Part shown: positions 23,452 to 30,815 of the stretch, in pieces
Numbering within the stretch: the stretch's first letter is position 1
Layout: every line of letters starts with the position of its first letter
NCBI RefSeq assembly: GCF_002917095.1
Contig: NZ_PQGA01000032.1
Coordinates: 1-49,797, forward strand
Reading direction: 5' to 3'
DNA: 49,797 bases
DNA from: Paraburkholderia eburnea
GTDB lineage: Bacteria; Pseudomonadota; Gammaproteobacteria; Burkholderiales; Burkholderiaceae
Notes under the pieces: generated by a model
The model's input: the letters and a program-made list of their open reading frames with translations, nothing else
Databases searched by the model: none
Told to the model about the DNA's origin: nothing
Position numbers and translations under genes: made by a program

Positions 23452-24264
23452 TCAGGGCGTCGCGCCGCCGTTCTGGCTCGACGGCTCGGTGGTCTGCTCA
23501 CTGGGCTGCGCAGTGGGCCGCTCGACCAGCGTGTCGAGCAACGAACGCATGCGGCGCCAGTGCGAGCCTTCCCAGAAGACGCGTGCGCAGATGTCACAGG
23601 TAACAAAACGCGTGTGCCGCTCGAATACGCCTTCGGGCACGCGCGCTTGCACCTCGGCGCGCGCGATGCGCCGCAGCGGCGCGTTGCAGGTGAGGCAAAG
23701 GCGAAACGGCCGCACGCTCGCGGCCAGATCGAGCCGCTCGAACAACTCGTCGAGCTGGGCGCGCGGCTTGAGCGCGCGCACGTAGCAGCCGTGCGTGATG
23801 GTGCGCCGCTTGAGCAGTTCGCGGTCGCGCGTGAGGACGACGCGCTGCTCCGCGCCGGCGAGCGCTTCGATGGCTTCGTCGGCGAAATGGTTGTCGTAGA
23901 GCGTGTCGAAGCCCGCAAGCCGCAGCAACTGCGCGAGGCCGCCCAGATGCGCATCGGCGATGAAGCGCAACTCGCGCAGCGGGCTTGCGCGCACGCGCAA
24001 CAGGGGCCGGATGTCGAGCGCCTCGAACTTCGGATAGACGGCGACGCGGTCGCCATCCGCGAGCGGATGCTCGAAACCCACCGATTCGCCGTTCACGAGG
24101 ATCAATTCGACTTCGGTGTGCGGCACGCCCAGCGCTTCGATCATGTGCTTGGCCGTCGCATTGGCCGCGCACGGGCAACTGAACGCACGCCGGCGCAGCG
24201 GCCGGGCGAGAAAGTCGTTCAGTTCCTCGTAAAAGCGGAAAGTGGCGGTGACGGCGTTGACCAT
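23452..24264 (-). CDS. Mut7-C RNase domain protein with N-terminal ubiquitin-like (ThiS-like) domain
   Basis: A 270-residue two-domain protein. Residues 1-90 look like a ThiS/MoaD-type beta-grasp domain (ATFRFYEELNDFLA ... LILVNGESVGFEHPLADGDRVAVYP). From about residue 98, RFIADAHLGGLAQLLRLAGF is the signature of the Mut7-C PIN-like nuclease, with VLTRDRELL as the following acidic motif. Two CxxC pairs near the C-terminus (CLTCNAP and CDICARVFW) form a zinc ribbon. Mut7-C is predicted to cut RNA, by similarity to PIN nucleases; the target of this fused form is unknown. The unit is monocistronic, opposite to the dehydrogenase gene. Confidence 0.85.
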   Translation of the reverse strand: MVNAVTATFRFYEELNDFLARPLRRRAFSCPCAANATAKHMIEALGVPHTEVELILVNGESVGFEHPLADGDRVAVYPKFEALDIRPLLRVRASPLRELRFIADAHLGGLAQLLRLAGFDTLYDNHFADEAIEALAGAEQRVVLTRDRELLKRRTITHGCYVRALKPRAQLDELFERLDLAASVRPFRLCLTCNAPLRRIARAEVQARVPEGVFERHTRFVTCDICARVFWEGSHWRRMRSLLDTLVERPTAQPSEQTTEPSSQNGGATP

Positions 24265-24357
24265 TCAGCCAGTATCGCACCGCGCGGGATCCGTCGCGCC
24301 GCTGCAGATGTCGCGTCGCTGTGCTTTACTCGCAGGTCTAACTTCATGGAGCATGAG

Positions 24358-25230
24358 ATGGATATCGGTTTTATCGGCCTGGGCGAAATGGGCGGCGCGA
24401 TGGTCGCCAATCTGCTGAAGGCGGGGCATACCGTGCGCGTCTGGAACCGCACGCCGGAGAAGGCACATGCGCTAGTTGACGCAGGCGCGCGCGTGGTCGC
24501 CACGCCCGCCGAAGCCTTTTCGGGCGATGCCGTGCTGTCGATGCTCGCCGACGATACGGCGCTGCGCGAGGTGATCGACGCCACGTTGCTCGAACATGCG
24601 CCGCGCGGTCTCGTGCACGTGAACATGGCGACGATTTCGGTGGCGTTGGCCGAAACGCTCGCCCGCGAACATGCCGAACGCGGCCTGCACTACGTCGCCG
24701 CGCCGGTGCTCGGGCGGCCCGACGTGGCGGCGGCGGCGAAGCTCACGATCGTCGCGGCGGGCGCGGCTGAGGCAATCGACCGCGTGCAGCCGTTGCTCGA
24801 CGCCATTGGCCAGAAGACCTGGCGTATCGGCGCACTGCCGCAGCAGGCCAATGTGATGAAGCTCGCGGCCAATTTCATGCTGGCGTCGGCGGTGGAGACG
24901 CTCGGCGAGGCGTCGGCGCTGCTCGGCGGCCATGGCGTGGCGATGCGCGATTTTCTCGACGTCATCACGAGCGGGATCTTTCCTGGCCCGGTATATGCGG
25001 GCTATGGCGGCATGATCGCGGAAGGGCGCTACGAGCCCGCGCTGTTCAAGGCGCGGCTGGGCCTGAAGGACGTGCGGCTCGCGCTGGCCGCCGCCGAAGC
25101 CGTATCGACGCCGCTGCCCGTCGGCAGCGTGGTGCGCGACAGCCTGATCGAAGCCGTGGCGCATGGCGATGGCGAACGCGATTTCGCCGTGCTCGGCAAG
25201 GTGGCGGCGCGCCGCGCGGGCCGCGGCTGA
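24358..25230 (+). CDS. NAD(P)-dependent oxidoreductase, 3-hydroxyisobutyrate dehydrogenase family
   Basis: A 290-residue beta-hydroxyacid dehydrogenase. GFIGLGEMGGAMVANLLKAGH at the N-terminus is the Rossmann motif; VWNRTPEK follows the second strand; the expected Gly-rich substrate motif is replaced by APVLGRP; the catalytic lysine is in NVMKLAANFM; and KARLGLKDVRLALAAAE is the conserved C-terminal helix. Members oxidise 3-hydroxyisobutyrate, tartronate semialdehyde or short-chain aldehydes, and the exact substrate is unclear. The ATG at 24358 was preferred over one 12 bases upstream because GGAG lies before it and the family begins MxIGFIGLG. Confidence 0.87.
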   Translation: MDIGFIGLGEMGGAMVANLLKAGHTVRVWNRTPEKAHALVDAGARVVATPAEAFSGDAVLSMLADDTALREVIDATLLEHAPRGLVHVNMATISVALAETLAREHAERGLHYVAAPVLGRPDVAAAAKLTIVAAGAAEAIDRVQPLLDAIGQKTWRIGALPQQANVMKLAANFMLASAVETLGEASALLGGHGVAMRDFLDVITSGIFPGPVYAGYGGMIAEGRYEPALFKARLGLKDVRLALAAAEAVSTPLPVGSVVRDSLIEAVAHGDGERDFAVLGKVAARRAGRG

Positions 25231-25414
25231 GCGGCGCTGTTAGCCGAAGCGGGGCGCGAACGCGGGACTTCTGGGAGCTTGTTCCGGTCAAATCTTTCAT
25301 GCAACTGCGCGCTGACGCTCGCAGGCCGGCATCGCGAGCGTGGACAATCTGGACACGGGGCCGCGCAACCGGTGCGCGGCATCAATCACGAATCAGCAGC
25401 ATGGGAGACGGCGA

Positions 25415-25780
25415 ATGGACATGCGCATCCTGATCGCCGATGACGACGAGAAATCGCTGGCCGGGCTCAGCACCTTGCTGGCCGACCTGCAATACGCCAC
25501 CGCCATCGCGGCAACCCTCGACGACGCGGCCGAAACCGCGACGCGTTTCGTGCCGGACGTGCTGGTCGTCGGGCTTTCGCTCGCACCGGACGGGGACTTC
25601 GGCGAGTTGGCGCAGCGGCTGCGCGTGGCCTGCGGCGCACACATGCCGCTTCTGATCGCTCTGGGCGGGTGGGGCGAATCGCAGCACCGCGACGCTGCGC
25701 TGGCCGCTGGCTTCGATGTGCATCTGGTGAGGCCGGTGGGACTCGATCAGCTGACCTTCATTCTTTCGATGGTCGCTTGA
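25415..25780 (+). CDS. Degenerate receiver-domain protein (pseudo-receiver)
   Basis: A 121-residue stand-alone receiver (CheY-like) fold. ILIADDDEKSLAGL at the N-terminus carries the acidic Mg-binding residues (Asp9-Asp11), and PDVLVVGLSLAPDG aligns with the phosphoacceptor loop. The phosphorylatable Asp is replaced by Gly53, the Thr/Ser of strand 4 is Gly (IALGG, 82-86) and the conserved Lys of strand 5 is Arg106 (VRPVG). With all three switch residues missing it is unlikely to be phosphorylated in the usual way and may act by protein binding. GGGAGA precedes the ATG. No histidine kinase is nearby. Confidence 0.78.
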   Translation: MDMRILIADDDEKSLAGLSTLLADLQYATAIAATLDDAAETATRFVPDVLVVGLSLAPDGDFGELAQRLRVACGAHMPLLIALGGWGESQHRDAALAAGFDVHLVRPVGLDQLTFILSMVA

Positions 25781-25832
25781 TGGAGCGCGTCTGCCTCGCC
25801 GGGGACCATGCGGGTAATCCTGATCGCAATTG

Positions 25833-25850
25833 TGTTGCTTTAATGCAACA
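25833..25850 (+). promoter_or_regulatory. Inverted repeat upstream of the candidate small RNA promoter
   Basis: TGTTGCTTTAATGCAACA has 6-bp inverted arms, and a further TGTTGC half-site at 25874-25879 overlaps the -35 hexamer. The spacing fits control of the promoter at 25876-25904. The binding protein is unknown. Confidence 0.45.
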
Positions 25851-25875
25851 TCAAGGGTGCATACTACTTTACATG

Positions 25876-25904
25876 TTGCGACGCACCAAGTAGTTCGCTA
25901 TACT
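25876..25904 (+). promoter_or_regulatory. Strong sigma-70-type promoter with no gene downstream
   Basis: TTGCGA (25876-25881), a 17-bp spacer and TATACT (25899-25904) make a near-consensus promoter. Transcription should start near 25911 and run into the terminator at 25943-25971; argC beyond is on the other strand. Confidence 0.75.
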
Positions 25905-25910
25905 CGTTCC

Positions 25911-25971
25911 TGTCTCCTCCATGTCTCCTCTGATATGGATTCAGCCCGCCTAACATTGGCGGGCTTTTTTT
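25911..25971 (+). ncRNA. Candidate small RNA with two anti-Shine-Dalgarno motifs
   Basis: The region from the predicted start to the last T of the terminator is about 61 nt. It has two UGUCUCCUC copies, at 25911-25919 and 25922-25930, complementary to GGAG-rich ribosome binding sites, then an intrinsic terminator: AGCCCGCC (25943-25950), a 7-base loop, GGCGGGCT (25958-25965) and seven T. This layout, single-stranded CU-rich motifs followed by a U-tailed hairpin, resembles the CU-rich anti-SD small RNAs of other proteobacteria. A 10-codon frame starting with ATG at 25921 and stopping in the terminator loop has no ribosome site and is probably chance. The 309-bp gap 25781-26089 holds nothing else but this and the argC terminator. 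Confidence 0.6.
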
Positions 25972-26014
25972 CGTCTGTACGTTTCGCATCCCGCATCGGG
26001 ACGACGCGCAAACG

Positions 26015-26049
26015 AAAACGCCCGGCACTGCAAGCGCCGGGCGTTTTTT
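26015..26049 (-). terminator. Intrinsic terminator of argC (bidirectional form)
   Basis: AAAACGCCCGGC (26015-26026) pairs with GCCGGGCGTTTT (26036-26047). On the minus strand the stem is followed by TTTT, and it lies 40 bp after the argC stop. On the plus strand it ends in T6, so it could also stop read-through from the small RNA. Confidence 0.85.
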
Positions 26050-26089
26050 GTTTCCGTGAAAACGGCCGTGTCGGCGGCTGTGTCCCGAT

Positions 26090-27037
26090 TTAGCCCTTCA
26101 GGCCGGTATCTTCCGCCGCGCCAATCGCCAGGTTCATGCACTGGACCGCCGCGCCCGAAGCGCCCTTGCCCAGGTTGTCGAGGCGCGCCACGGTCACGAA
26201 CTGCTCGTCGTTACCGAACACGAAAAGGTCGACGCGGTTGGTGTCGTTGTTGGCCTGCACGTCAAACGCGTTGTTGTCGAGGTTGGCCTCGGCGTTGAAC
26301 GGCATCACGCGCACGAACTTCTCGCCCGCGTAGTATTCGGCGAACAGCGCCACCACGTCTTCAGGCTTCGCGCTGCGCGCGAGCTGCGACGGCGTGTAAT
26401 AGGTCGTGACCGCGAGACCCTTGTAGAACGGGCCGACGATCGGCGTGAACAGGGGCGCGTCCTTGAGGCCGCCGTGGAAGGCCATTTCCGGCAGATGCTT
26501 GTGCTTGAGGCCGAGCGCGTAGGGGCGCGGGCTCATGAGCCTGGCGTTGCCGCCGGCTTCGTACTCCGCGATCATCGACTTGCCGCCGCCGCTGTAGCCG
26601 GTCAGCGAGTAGCTGTGCGCCGCGAATTCGGGCGCGACGAGGCCGGCTTCGACGAGCGGGCGCATGGCCAGCACGAATGCGGATGCGTGGCAGCCCGGCA
26701 CGGCGATGCGCTTCGCGTTGCGCACCTTCTCGCGCTGCGCGCGGGTCAGTTCCGGCAGGCCGTAGGCCCAGTCGGCGTGGGTGCGGAACGCCGTGCTCGC
26801 GTCGATCAGCACCGTGCGGCCGTTGTCGACGAGCGAAGCCGATTCGCGCGAGGCGACGTCGGGCAGGCACAGGAAAGTGACGTCCGATGCGTTGATGAGA
26901 CGACGGCGTTCCTCGACGTCCTTGCGCTTCGCCTCGTCGATCCGCAGGATCTCGACGTCGGCGCGCTGCGACAGGTATTCGAAAATCTTCAGGCCGGTCG
27001 TGCCTTCCTGTCCGTCGACAAAAACTTTCGTGCTCAT
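26090..27037 (-). CDS. argC: N-acetyl-gamma-glutamyl-phosphate reductase (type 2)
   Basis: The 315-residue enzyme reduces N-acetylglutamyl phosphate to the semialdehyde with NADPH, the third step of arginine synthesis. VFVDGQEGTTGLKIFEYL at the N-terminus is the type-2 Rossmann motif, shorter than in type-1 ArgC; FLCLPDVASRES follows, and the catalytic Cys is in VPGCHASAFVLAM. YSGGGKSMI is the phosphate-binding region. AGAGGAAACGAG precedes the ATG at 27037, which fits the family start better than an ATG 19 codons upstream. The gene stands alone, ending in its own terminator. No other arg genes are seen in the window. Confidence 0.95.
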   Translation of the reverse strand: MSTKVFVDGQEGTTGLKIFEYLSQRADVEILRIDEAKRKDVEERRRLINASDVTFLCLPDVASRESASLVDNGRTVLIDASTAFRTHADWAYGLPELTRAQREKVRNAKRIAVPGCHASAFVLAMRPLVEAGLVAPEFAAHSYSLTGYSGGGKSMIAEYEAGGNARLMSPRPYALGLKHKHLPEMAFHGGLKDAPLFTPIVGPFYKGLAVTTYYTPSQLARSAKPEDVVALFAEYYAGEKFVRVMPFNAEANLDNNAFDVQANNDTNRVDLFVFGNDEQFVTVARLDNLGKGASGAAVQCMNLAIGAAEDTGLKG

Positions 27038-27249
27038 CTCGTTTCCTCTGAAACGCGGGGGATTGCGGGCGCCGCCCGCCGCACAGCCCAACATTGTGCG
27101 GCGATCACCGATACGGCGCGGGAACGGTATTTTAAGACCGTCTGCCGTCCAGTGCGCGGCGCGTGCGGGAAAAAAATCAGGCGTTACCCGTACGGATAAG
27201 ACCTGACACGCTCAAACCGGTATGGGGGCGCGAAGCCCCCGGCCGGCAA

Positions 27250-27831
27250 TCACGCCGACGCCGCGCGCCCGGCCAGCCAGCGGGCCGTGACGGCCGCCAC
27301 GCGCGCGCCGAATGCCTTCGCGGTATCGAGGTCGCCGGGCGGCGGCGCTTCTTCCGGCGTGGCGTCGGCCGGCGATTGCGCGAGCAGGCCCGTGAAGCCG
27401 CCGACGAAGTTCAGGTCGTTGCGCGTGGCGGCCTTGGTGTTCGACGGCATCATGCCGGTGCCCGTCCAGATCATGCTGTGCTGCATCGAGAGCGTGACGA
27501 AATACTGGATCGTCGAGAACTTGTCGCCGTTCATCGTCGCCGAATTGGTGAAGCCGGCCGCGATCTTGTCCTTCCACTTCTGCGTGAACCAGGCTTTGGA
27601 ACTGGCGTCCGCGAACTTCTTGAACTCGGCGGCCGGGCCGCCCATGTAGGTCGGCGCGCCGAACACGATGGCGTCGGCGGCGTCGAGCTCGGCCCAGCCC
27701 GCGTCGTCGATGTCGGCGACGGCGAGCAGCGTCGCCTGAGCGCCCGCGTCCTGCAGACCGGCGAACACGGCTTCGGCGAGCTTCTTCGTGTGGCCATAGC
27801 CACTGTGATACGCAATGACGATTCGGGACAT
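27250..27831 (-). CDS. Flavodoxin-family (WrbA-like) FMN-binding oxidoreductase
   Basis: A 193-residue flavodoxin fold protein. IVIAYHSGYGHTKKLAEAV (4-22) is the FMN phosphate loop; AIVFGAPTYMGGPAAEFKKF and the later TMNGDKFSTIQYFVTLSMQ segment fit the NADPH:quinone/FMN reductase branch related to WrbA. The protein is likely cytosolic and could reduce quinones or support redox balance; no partner is next to it. The segment TGTGMMPSNTKAATRNDLNF is typical of this branch. It is followed by argC on the same strand, 212 bp away, and preceded by a 215-bp gap with a long inverted repeat. Confidence 0.84.
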   Translation of the reverse strand: MSRIVIAYHSGYGHTKKLAEAVFAGLQDAGAQATLLAVADIDDAGWAELDAADAIVFGAPTYMGGPAAEFKKFADASSKAWFTQKWKDKIAAGFTNSATMNGDKFSTIQYFVTLSMQHSMIWTGTGMMPSNTKAATRNDLNFVGGFTGLLAQSPADATPEEAPPPGDLDTAKAFGARVAAVTARWLAGRAASA

Positions 27832-27859
27832 GGAGCGCTCCAGCTAAAGGTTGGATGGT

Positions 27860-27930
27860 CCGGCAAGACGGACGCGCGGCGGCGTGCGTGCTACGCCGTC
27901 ACATGGTAGCTGCTCTTGCCGGTATTTTTT
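27860..27930. repeat. Inverted repeat with T-run in the flavodoxin-gene leader region
   Basis: CCGGCAAGA (27860-27868) and TCTTGCCGG (27914-27922) are perfect 9-bp inverted arms enclosing 45 bases that themselves nearly pair (GGCGGCG against CGCCGTC). On the plus strand the right arm is followed by A and six T. It is either a plus-strand intrinsic terminator with no known gene, or a structured leader of the minus-strand flavodoxin gene, whose ATG is 29 bp away. Confidence 0.45.
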
Positions 27931-28046
27931 CTGACAGCGCCCGAGATTAAACGACGTTGCGTGTAGGGCGGTGGGACAGTGTTTCGGTGCCAGATGAAGG
28001 CGGTGCCGCGTGTATCTTGATTGCAAACGTGCCTTATCGCACGGCG

Positions 28047-28586
28047 TCAGCGGCCGTAGGTCACGGTGAGCTTCGCACTGCTGAGCGTAGCGTCCGCGAT
28101 TTCGTGCTCGAACATCGTGGCGGGGCGCCCGGCAGGCAGCGCGAGTTTATCCACCTTGAGCGCATGAACGGTGACGATGTAGCGATGCGGCTTGCCCGGC
28201 GGAGGACACGGGCCGCCATAACCTTCGTCACCGAAGTCGTTGCGTGCCTCGATGGCGCCGAGTTTGCCGAGCGCGCCCGACGCGCTGGCATTCTCAGCCA
28301 GCGTGTGTACGCGTGCGGGGATGTTCGCGACGGCCCAGTGCCACCAACCGCGGTTCGACGCGTCGGGATCGAAGATCGTCACGGCATAGCTGCGTGTGCC
28401 GGCAGGCGCATTGCGCCAGGTCAACTGCGGGGAGCGATTGGCGCCAGTGCAGTTATCCCTATTGAATACCTGCCCCGCAGCGACCTGGGCACCGTCCCGA
28501 AAATTCGTGCTGCTGACGACAAAGCCGTCCTGCGCGCCGGCCGATGTGAACGCGGCGCCGAGCAGAACGGCAGCAACGATGCGCAT
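28047..28586 (-). CDS. YbhB/YbcL (PEBP) family exported protein
   Basis: The 179-residue protein starts with a signal peptide (hydrophobic about residues 4-17, AGA cleavage near 18), so it should be periplasmic. It then shows the PEBP/YbhB signature: NCTGANRSPQLTWRNAPAG, TIFDPDA, WWHWAVANIP and GYGGPCPPPGKPHRYIVTVHAL, the ligand-pocket motif. The family is related to Raf kinase inhibitor proteins; bacterial roles are unknown. An AGAGG lies just two bases before the ATG, close for a ribosome site, but the signal peptide starts there. A longer frame from 28661 has no signal-like sequence. Confidence 0.85.
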   Translation of the reverse strand: MRIVAAVLLGAAFTSAGAQDGFVVSSTNFRDGAQVAAGQVFNRDNCTGANRSPQLTWRNAPAGTRSYAVTIFDPDASNRGWWHWAVANIPARVHTLAENASASGALGKLGAIEARNDFGDEGYGGPCPPPGKPHRYIVTVHALKVDKLALPAGRPATMFEHEIADATLSSAKLTVTYGR

Positions 28587-28917
28587 ACCTCTGCGGGTCT
28601 TGACCGTAGAACGTGAGCCTGCGTGCGCTGTACGATACAACTGGGTGTCGGCAGGCAGCATCGGCTAGTTCTCCTCTATGTTTGTTAATTCTGCCTGACA
28701 CATTTCTGACGGCTCAGATCGAATTGTGTCCCAGATCGACTATCGTTCAATATAACGGTGTTAAGTGGATAAGTTCTGAGCCAGCACCGACGGTCTGCGC
28801 AAGGAAATCAGCTATAGTCGCGAGCTTTCCTCAGTATACGGAAACGGGGTTCCGGGGACACACCGGGCAATCGAAGTCATCAATAACGACGAGCAGGACT
28901 GTCTCCACGGAGGGGCA
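28587..28917. other. Divergent promoter region between the PEBP gene and the LuxR-type regulator
   Basis: This 331-bp gap holds the start regions of two divergent genes and no convincing coding sequence. On the plus strand TATAGT (28813-28818) is a good -10 candidate 100 bp before the regulator gene, but the -35 is poor. GGAGGGG at 28909-28915 is the ribosome site of the regulator. No strong palindrome was found. Confidence 0.5.
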
Positions 28918-29619
28918 ATGCAGCAGCAGCCAATCAGGGTCGTAGTCGCGGACGATCATCCGGTGATCTTGTTCGGCGCGGAGCATGCGCTCCTGAAGTT
29001 TCCGGGCATTCAGGTGATTGCCAGGGCTCGTCAGTCCACCGAATTGATCAAGGCATTACAGACGACGCCGTGCGACGTGCTCGTGACCGACCTCGCCATG
29101 CCAGGTGGTCAGTACGGCGATGGATTGCCGCTGATCGGCTATCTGCGCCGCAACTTTCCCGAAGTTCCCATCGTCGTCCTGACGATGCTTGAAAATGCCG
29201 CGCTGCTGAAACGGCTCGGGGAACTGGGCGTGATCGCCGTGGTGCACAAGTCCGACGACCTGAGCCACATCGGCCTCGCCGTGCAGCACGTGAGCCGCAA
29301 TCTCGAATACATGAGCCCGCAGGTGAGGATTGCGCTGGAATCGCTGCGCATCAACAGTGGCGGCAAGATGGACGAAGTGATTCTCTCGAAGCGCGAACTC
29401 GAAGTGGTGCGGCTGTTCGTGTCGGGCATGACGATCAAGGAAATATCCGAGAAACTCAACCGCAGCATCAAGACCATCAGCACGCAGAAGAACACGGCCA
29501 TGCGCAAGCTCGGGCTCGACCGCGATTCGGAATTGTTCCAGTACGCGCAGAGCAACGGTCTGCTCAATCTCTCGTCGCATGCGCCGGACGAGGGGCTGGG
29601 GAGCGAAGTGACTCCTTGA
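28918..29619 (+). CDS. LuxR/NarL-family response regulator (RcsB-like)
   Basis: A 233-residue two-domain regulator. The receiver has the acidic pair Asp12-Asp13, phosphoacceptor Asp58 in VTDLAMPGG, Thr89 and Lys111, all intact. The DNA-binding domain (about 155-215) has the LuxR-type LSKRELEVVRLFVSGMTIKE and KLNRSIKTISTQKNTAMRKL helices. The middle segment (STELIKALQ and the long receiver loop with GGQYGDGLPL) resembles RcsB-type regulators. The ATG follows GGAGGGGCA. No sensor kinase gene is adjacent, so it is an orphan in this window and its target genes are unknown. Confidence 0.88.
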   Translation: MQQQPIRVVVADDHPVILFGAEHALLKFPGIQVIARARQSTELIKALQTTPCDVLVTDLAMPGGQYGDGLPLIGYLRRNFPEVPIVVLTMLENAALLKRLGELGVIAVVHKSDDLSHIGLAVQHVSRNLEYMSPQVRIALESLRINSGGKMDEVILSKRELEVVRLFVSGMTIKEISEKLNRSIKTISTQKNTAMRKLGLDRDSELFQYAQSNGLLNLSSHAPDEGLGSEVTP

Positions 29620-29653
29620 GCCTGGGGGCACAAGCGCGCAAGGACGAAAGCAG

Positions 29654-29691
29654 AAAAAAAGCCATCCGCCGATAAAGCGGATGGCCTTTTT
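29654..29691. terminator. Bidirectional intrinsic terminator
   Basis: GCCATCCGC (29661-29669) pairs with GCGGATGGC (29677-29685), with A7 on the left and T5 on the right. It serves the LuxR-type regulator on the plus strand and pyrE on the minus strand. Confidence 0.9.
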
Positions 29692-29751
29692 GCTGCGACG
29701 GCGAACGGCATGTCAGCCGCCCGCCGCGCCCAGTGCTTGCCTGGTGTGTGC

Positions 29752-30438
29752 TTACTGCGGTGCCGACGTTGCGCCGCCGTGCGCTGCCGACCATTCGGCC
29801 GGTGCGTGCAGGAATTTCTCGACTTCGTCGAGCGTCTTCGTTTCGAAGTAGCCCGATTCCTTGGCGACGCGCAGCACGTCCCACCACGTAGCGAGCGCGT
29901 GCAGATCCACGTCGATGTCCTTCAGGACCGAGACGCTTTCCTTGAAGATGTTGTAGTGGAACAGCACGAAGCAGTGGTTCACCTGCGCGCCCGCGGTACG
30001 CAGCGCGTTGATGAAGTTGATCTTGCTGCGGCTGTCCGTGGTCAGGTCTTCGACGAGCAGGACGCGCTGGCCTTCGGTGAGCAGACCTTCGATCTGCGCG
30101 TTGCGGCCAAAGCCCTTCGGCTTCTTGCGCACGTACTGCATCGGCACCATCAGGCGGTCCGACAGCCATGCGGCGAACGGGATGCCCGCGGTTTCGCCAC
30201 CGGCGACGGCGTCGATCTGCTCATAGCCGACGTCGCGCAGGATCGTCGCTTCGGCCATTTCCATCAGGCCACGGCGCACGCGCGGGTACGAGATCAGCTT
30301 GCGGCAGTCGATATAGACCGGGCTCGCCCAGCCGGAAGTGAAGATAAAGGGCTTTTCCGCGTTGAAGTGCACAGCCTGCACTTCGAGCAGCATTTTCGCG
30401 GTTGCGTCCGAGATCGTCTGGCGATCGTTGCCTGTCAT
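29752..30438 (-). CDS. pyrE: Orotate phosphoribosyltransferase
   Basis: A 228-residue enzyme joining orotate and PRPP to form orotidine monophosphate, the fifth step of pyrimidine synthesis. The substrate-binding FIFTSGWASPVYIDCRKL (about 31-48) and the PRPP motif VLLVEDLTTDSRSK are both intact, with YVRKKPKGFGRNAQIEG between them. It is longer than E. coli PyrE by a C-terminal extension that ends in a small Ala/Pro tail, as is usual in Burkholderia relatives. The ATG lacks a strong Shine-Dalgarno (GGATCC only). A TAAAATACCG element lies about 180 bp upstream on the minus strand. Confidence 0.94.
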   Translation of the reverse strand: MTGNDRQTISDATAKMLLEVQAVHFNAEKPFIFTSGWASPVYIDCRKLISYPRVRRGLMEMAEATILRDVGYEQIDAVAGGETAGIPFAAWLSDRLMVPMQYVRKKPKGFGRNAQIEGLLTEGQRVLLVEDLTTDSRSKINFINALRTAGAQVNHCFVLFHYNIFKESVSVLKDIDVDLHALATWWDVLRVAKESGYFETKTLDEVEKFLHAPAEWSAAHGGATSAPQ

Positions 30439-30815
30439 GGGCGGATCCTTGGATATGAGTGCTCAGGAGGGTGGGCGCTGGGCCCGGTGGCGCTGGCACG
30501 GCGAGTCCGGATGGGGTGCATCGGAACCCGCGATGCGCGGTCTGGAGGGCGTCGATCGTCTGAGGTTTGGCTTCAGGCGACCCGCTCGGTCCGGACGGCT
30601 TCTCTTGCGCGCGTAGGCCGGTATTTTACCCGACTTGACGGCTGCCGACGAGTCGCGCTGACAGAGGCCGACACGAGGCGCCGGAAATGCGACGGCGCTT
30701 TGTAGGGCGCGATCGTGCGGCCCGCGTCCGGCGCGGGCGGTTGTGACGGCGCTGGCGCGCCAGTAAACTCACGCCGGTTTTCGTCGGGCTAGCGCCCCAG
30801 CACAGGATCTTCGCC
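30439..30815. other. Divergent promoter region between pyrE and the MFS transporter
   Basis: This 377-bp gap has no gene that I can support. It holds a plus-strand promoter for the transporter (30741-30769) and, on the minus strand, TAAAATACCG (30628-30619) as a candidate -10 region for pyrE. Confidence 0.55.
30741..30769 (+). promoter_or_regulatory. MFS gene promoter with a palindrome in its spacer
   Basis: TTGTGA (30741-30746), a 17-bp spacer and TAAACT (30764-30769) form a good sigma-70 promoter 47 bp before the transporter ATG. The spacer holds CTGGCGCGCCAG (30752-30763), a perfect 12-bp palindrome that abuts the -10, a usual place for a repressor operator. Confidence 0.6.

Noticed and set aside
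25921..25953. Ten-codon leader peptide in the candidate small RNA
   Set aside because: The ATG has no Shine-Dalgarno sequence and no regulated gene follows in the same direction, so attenuation makes no sense here.
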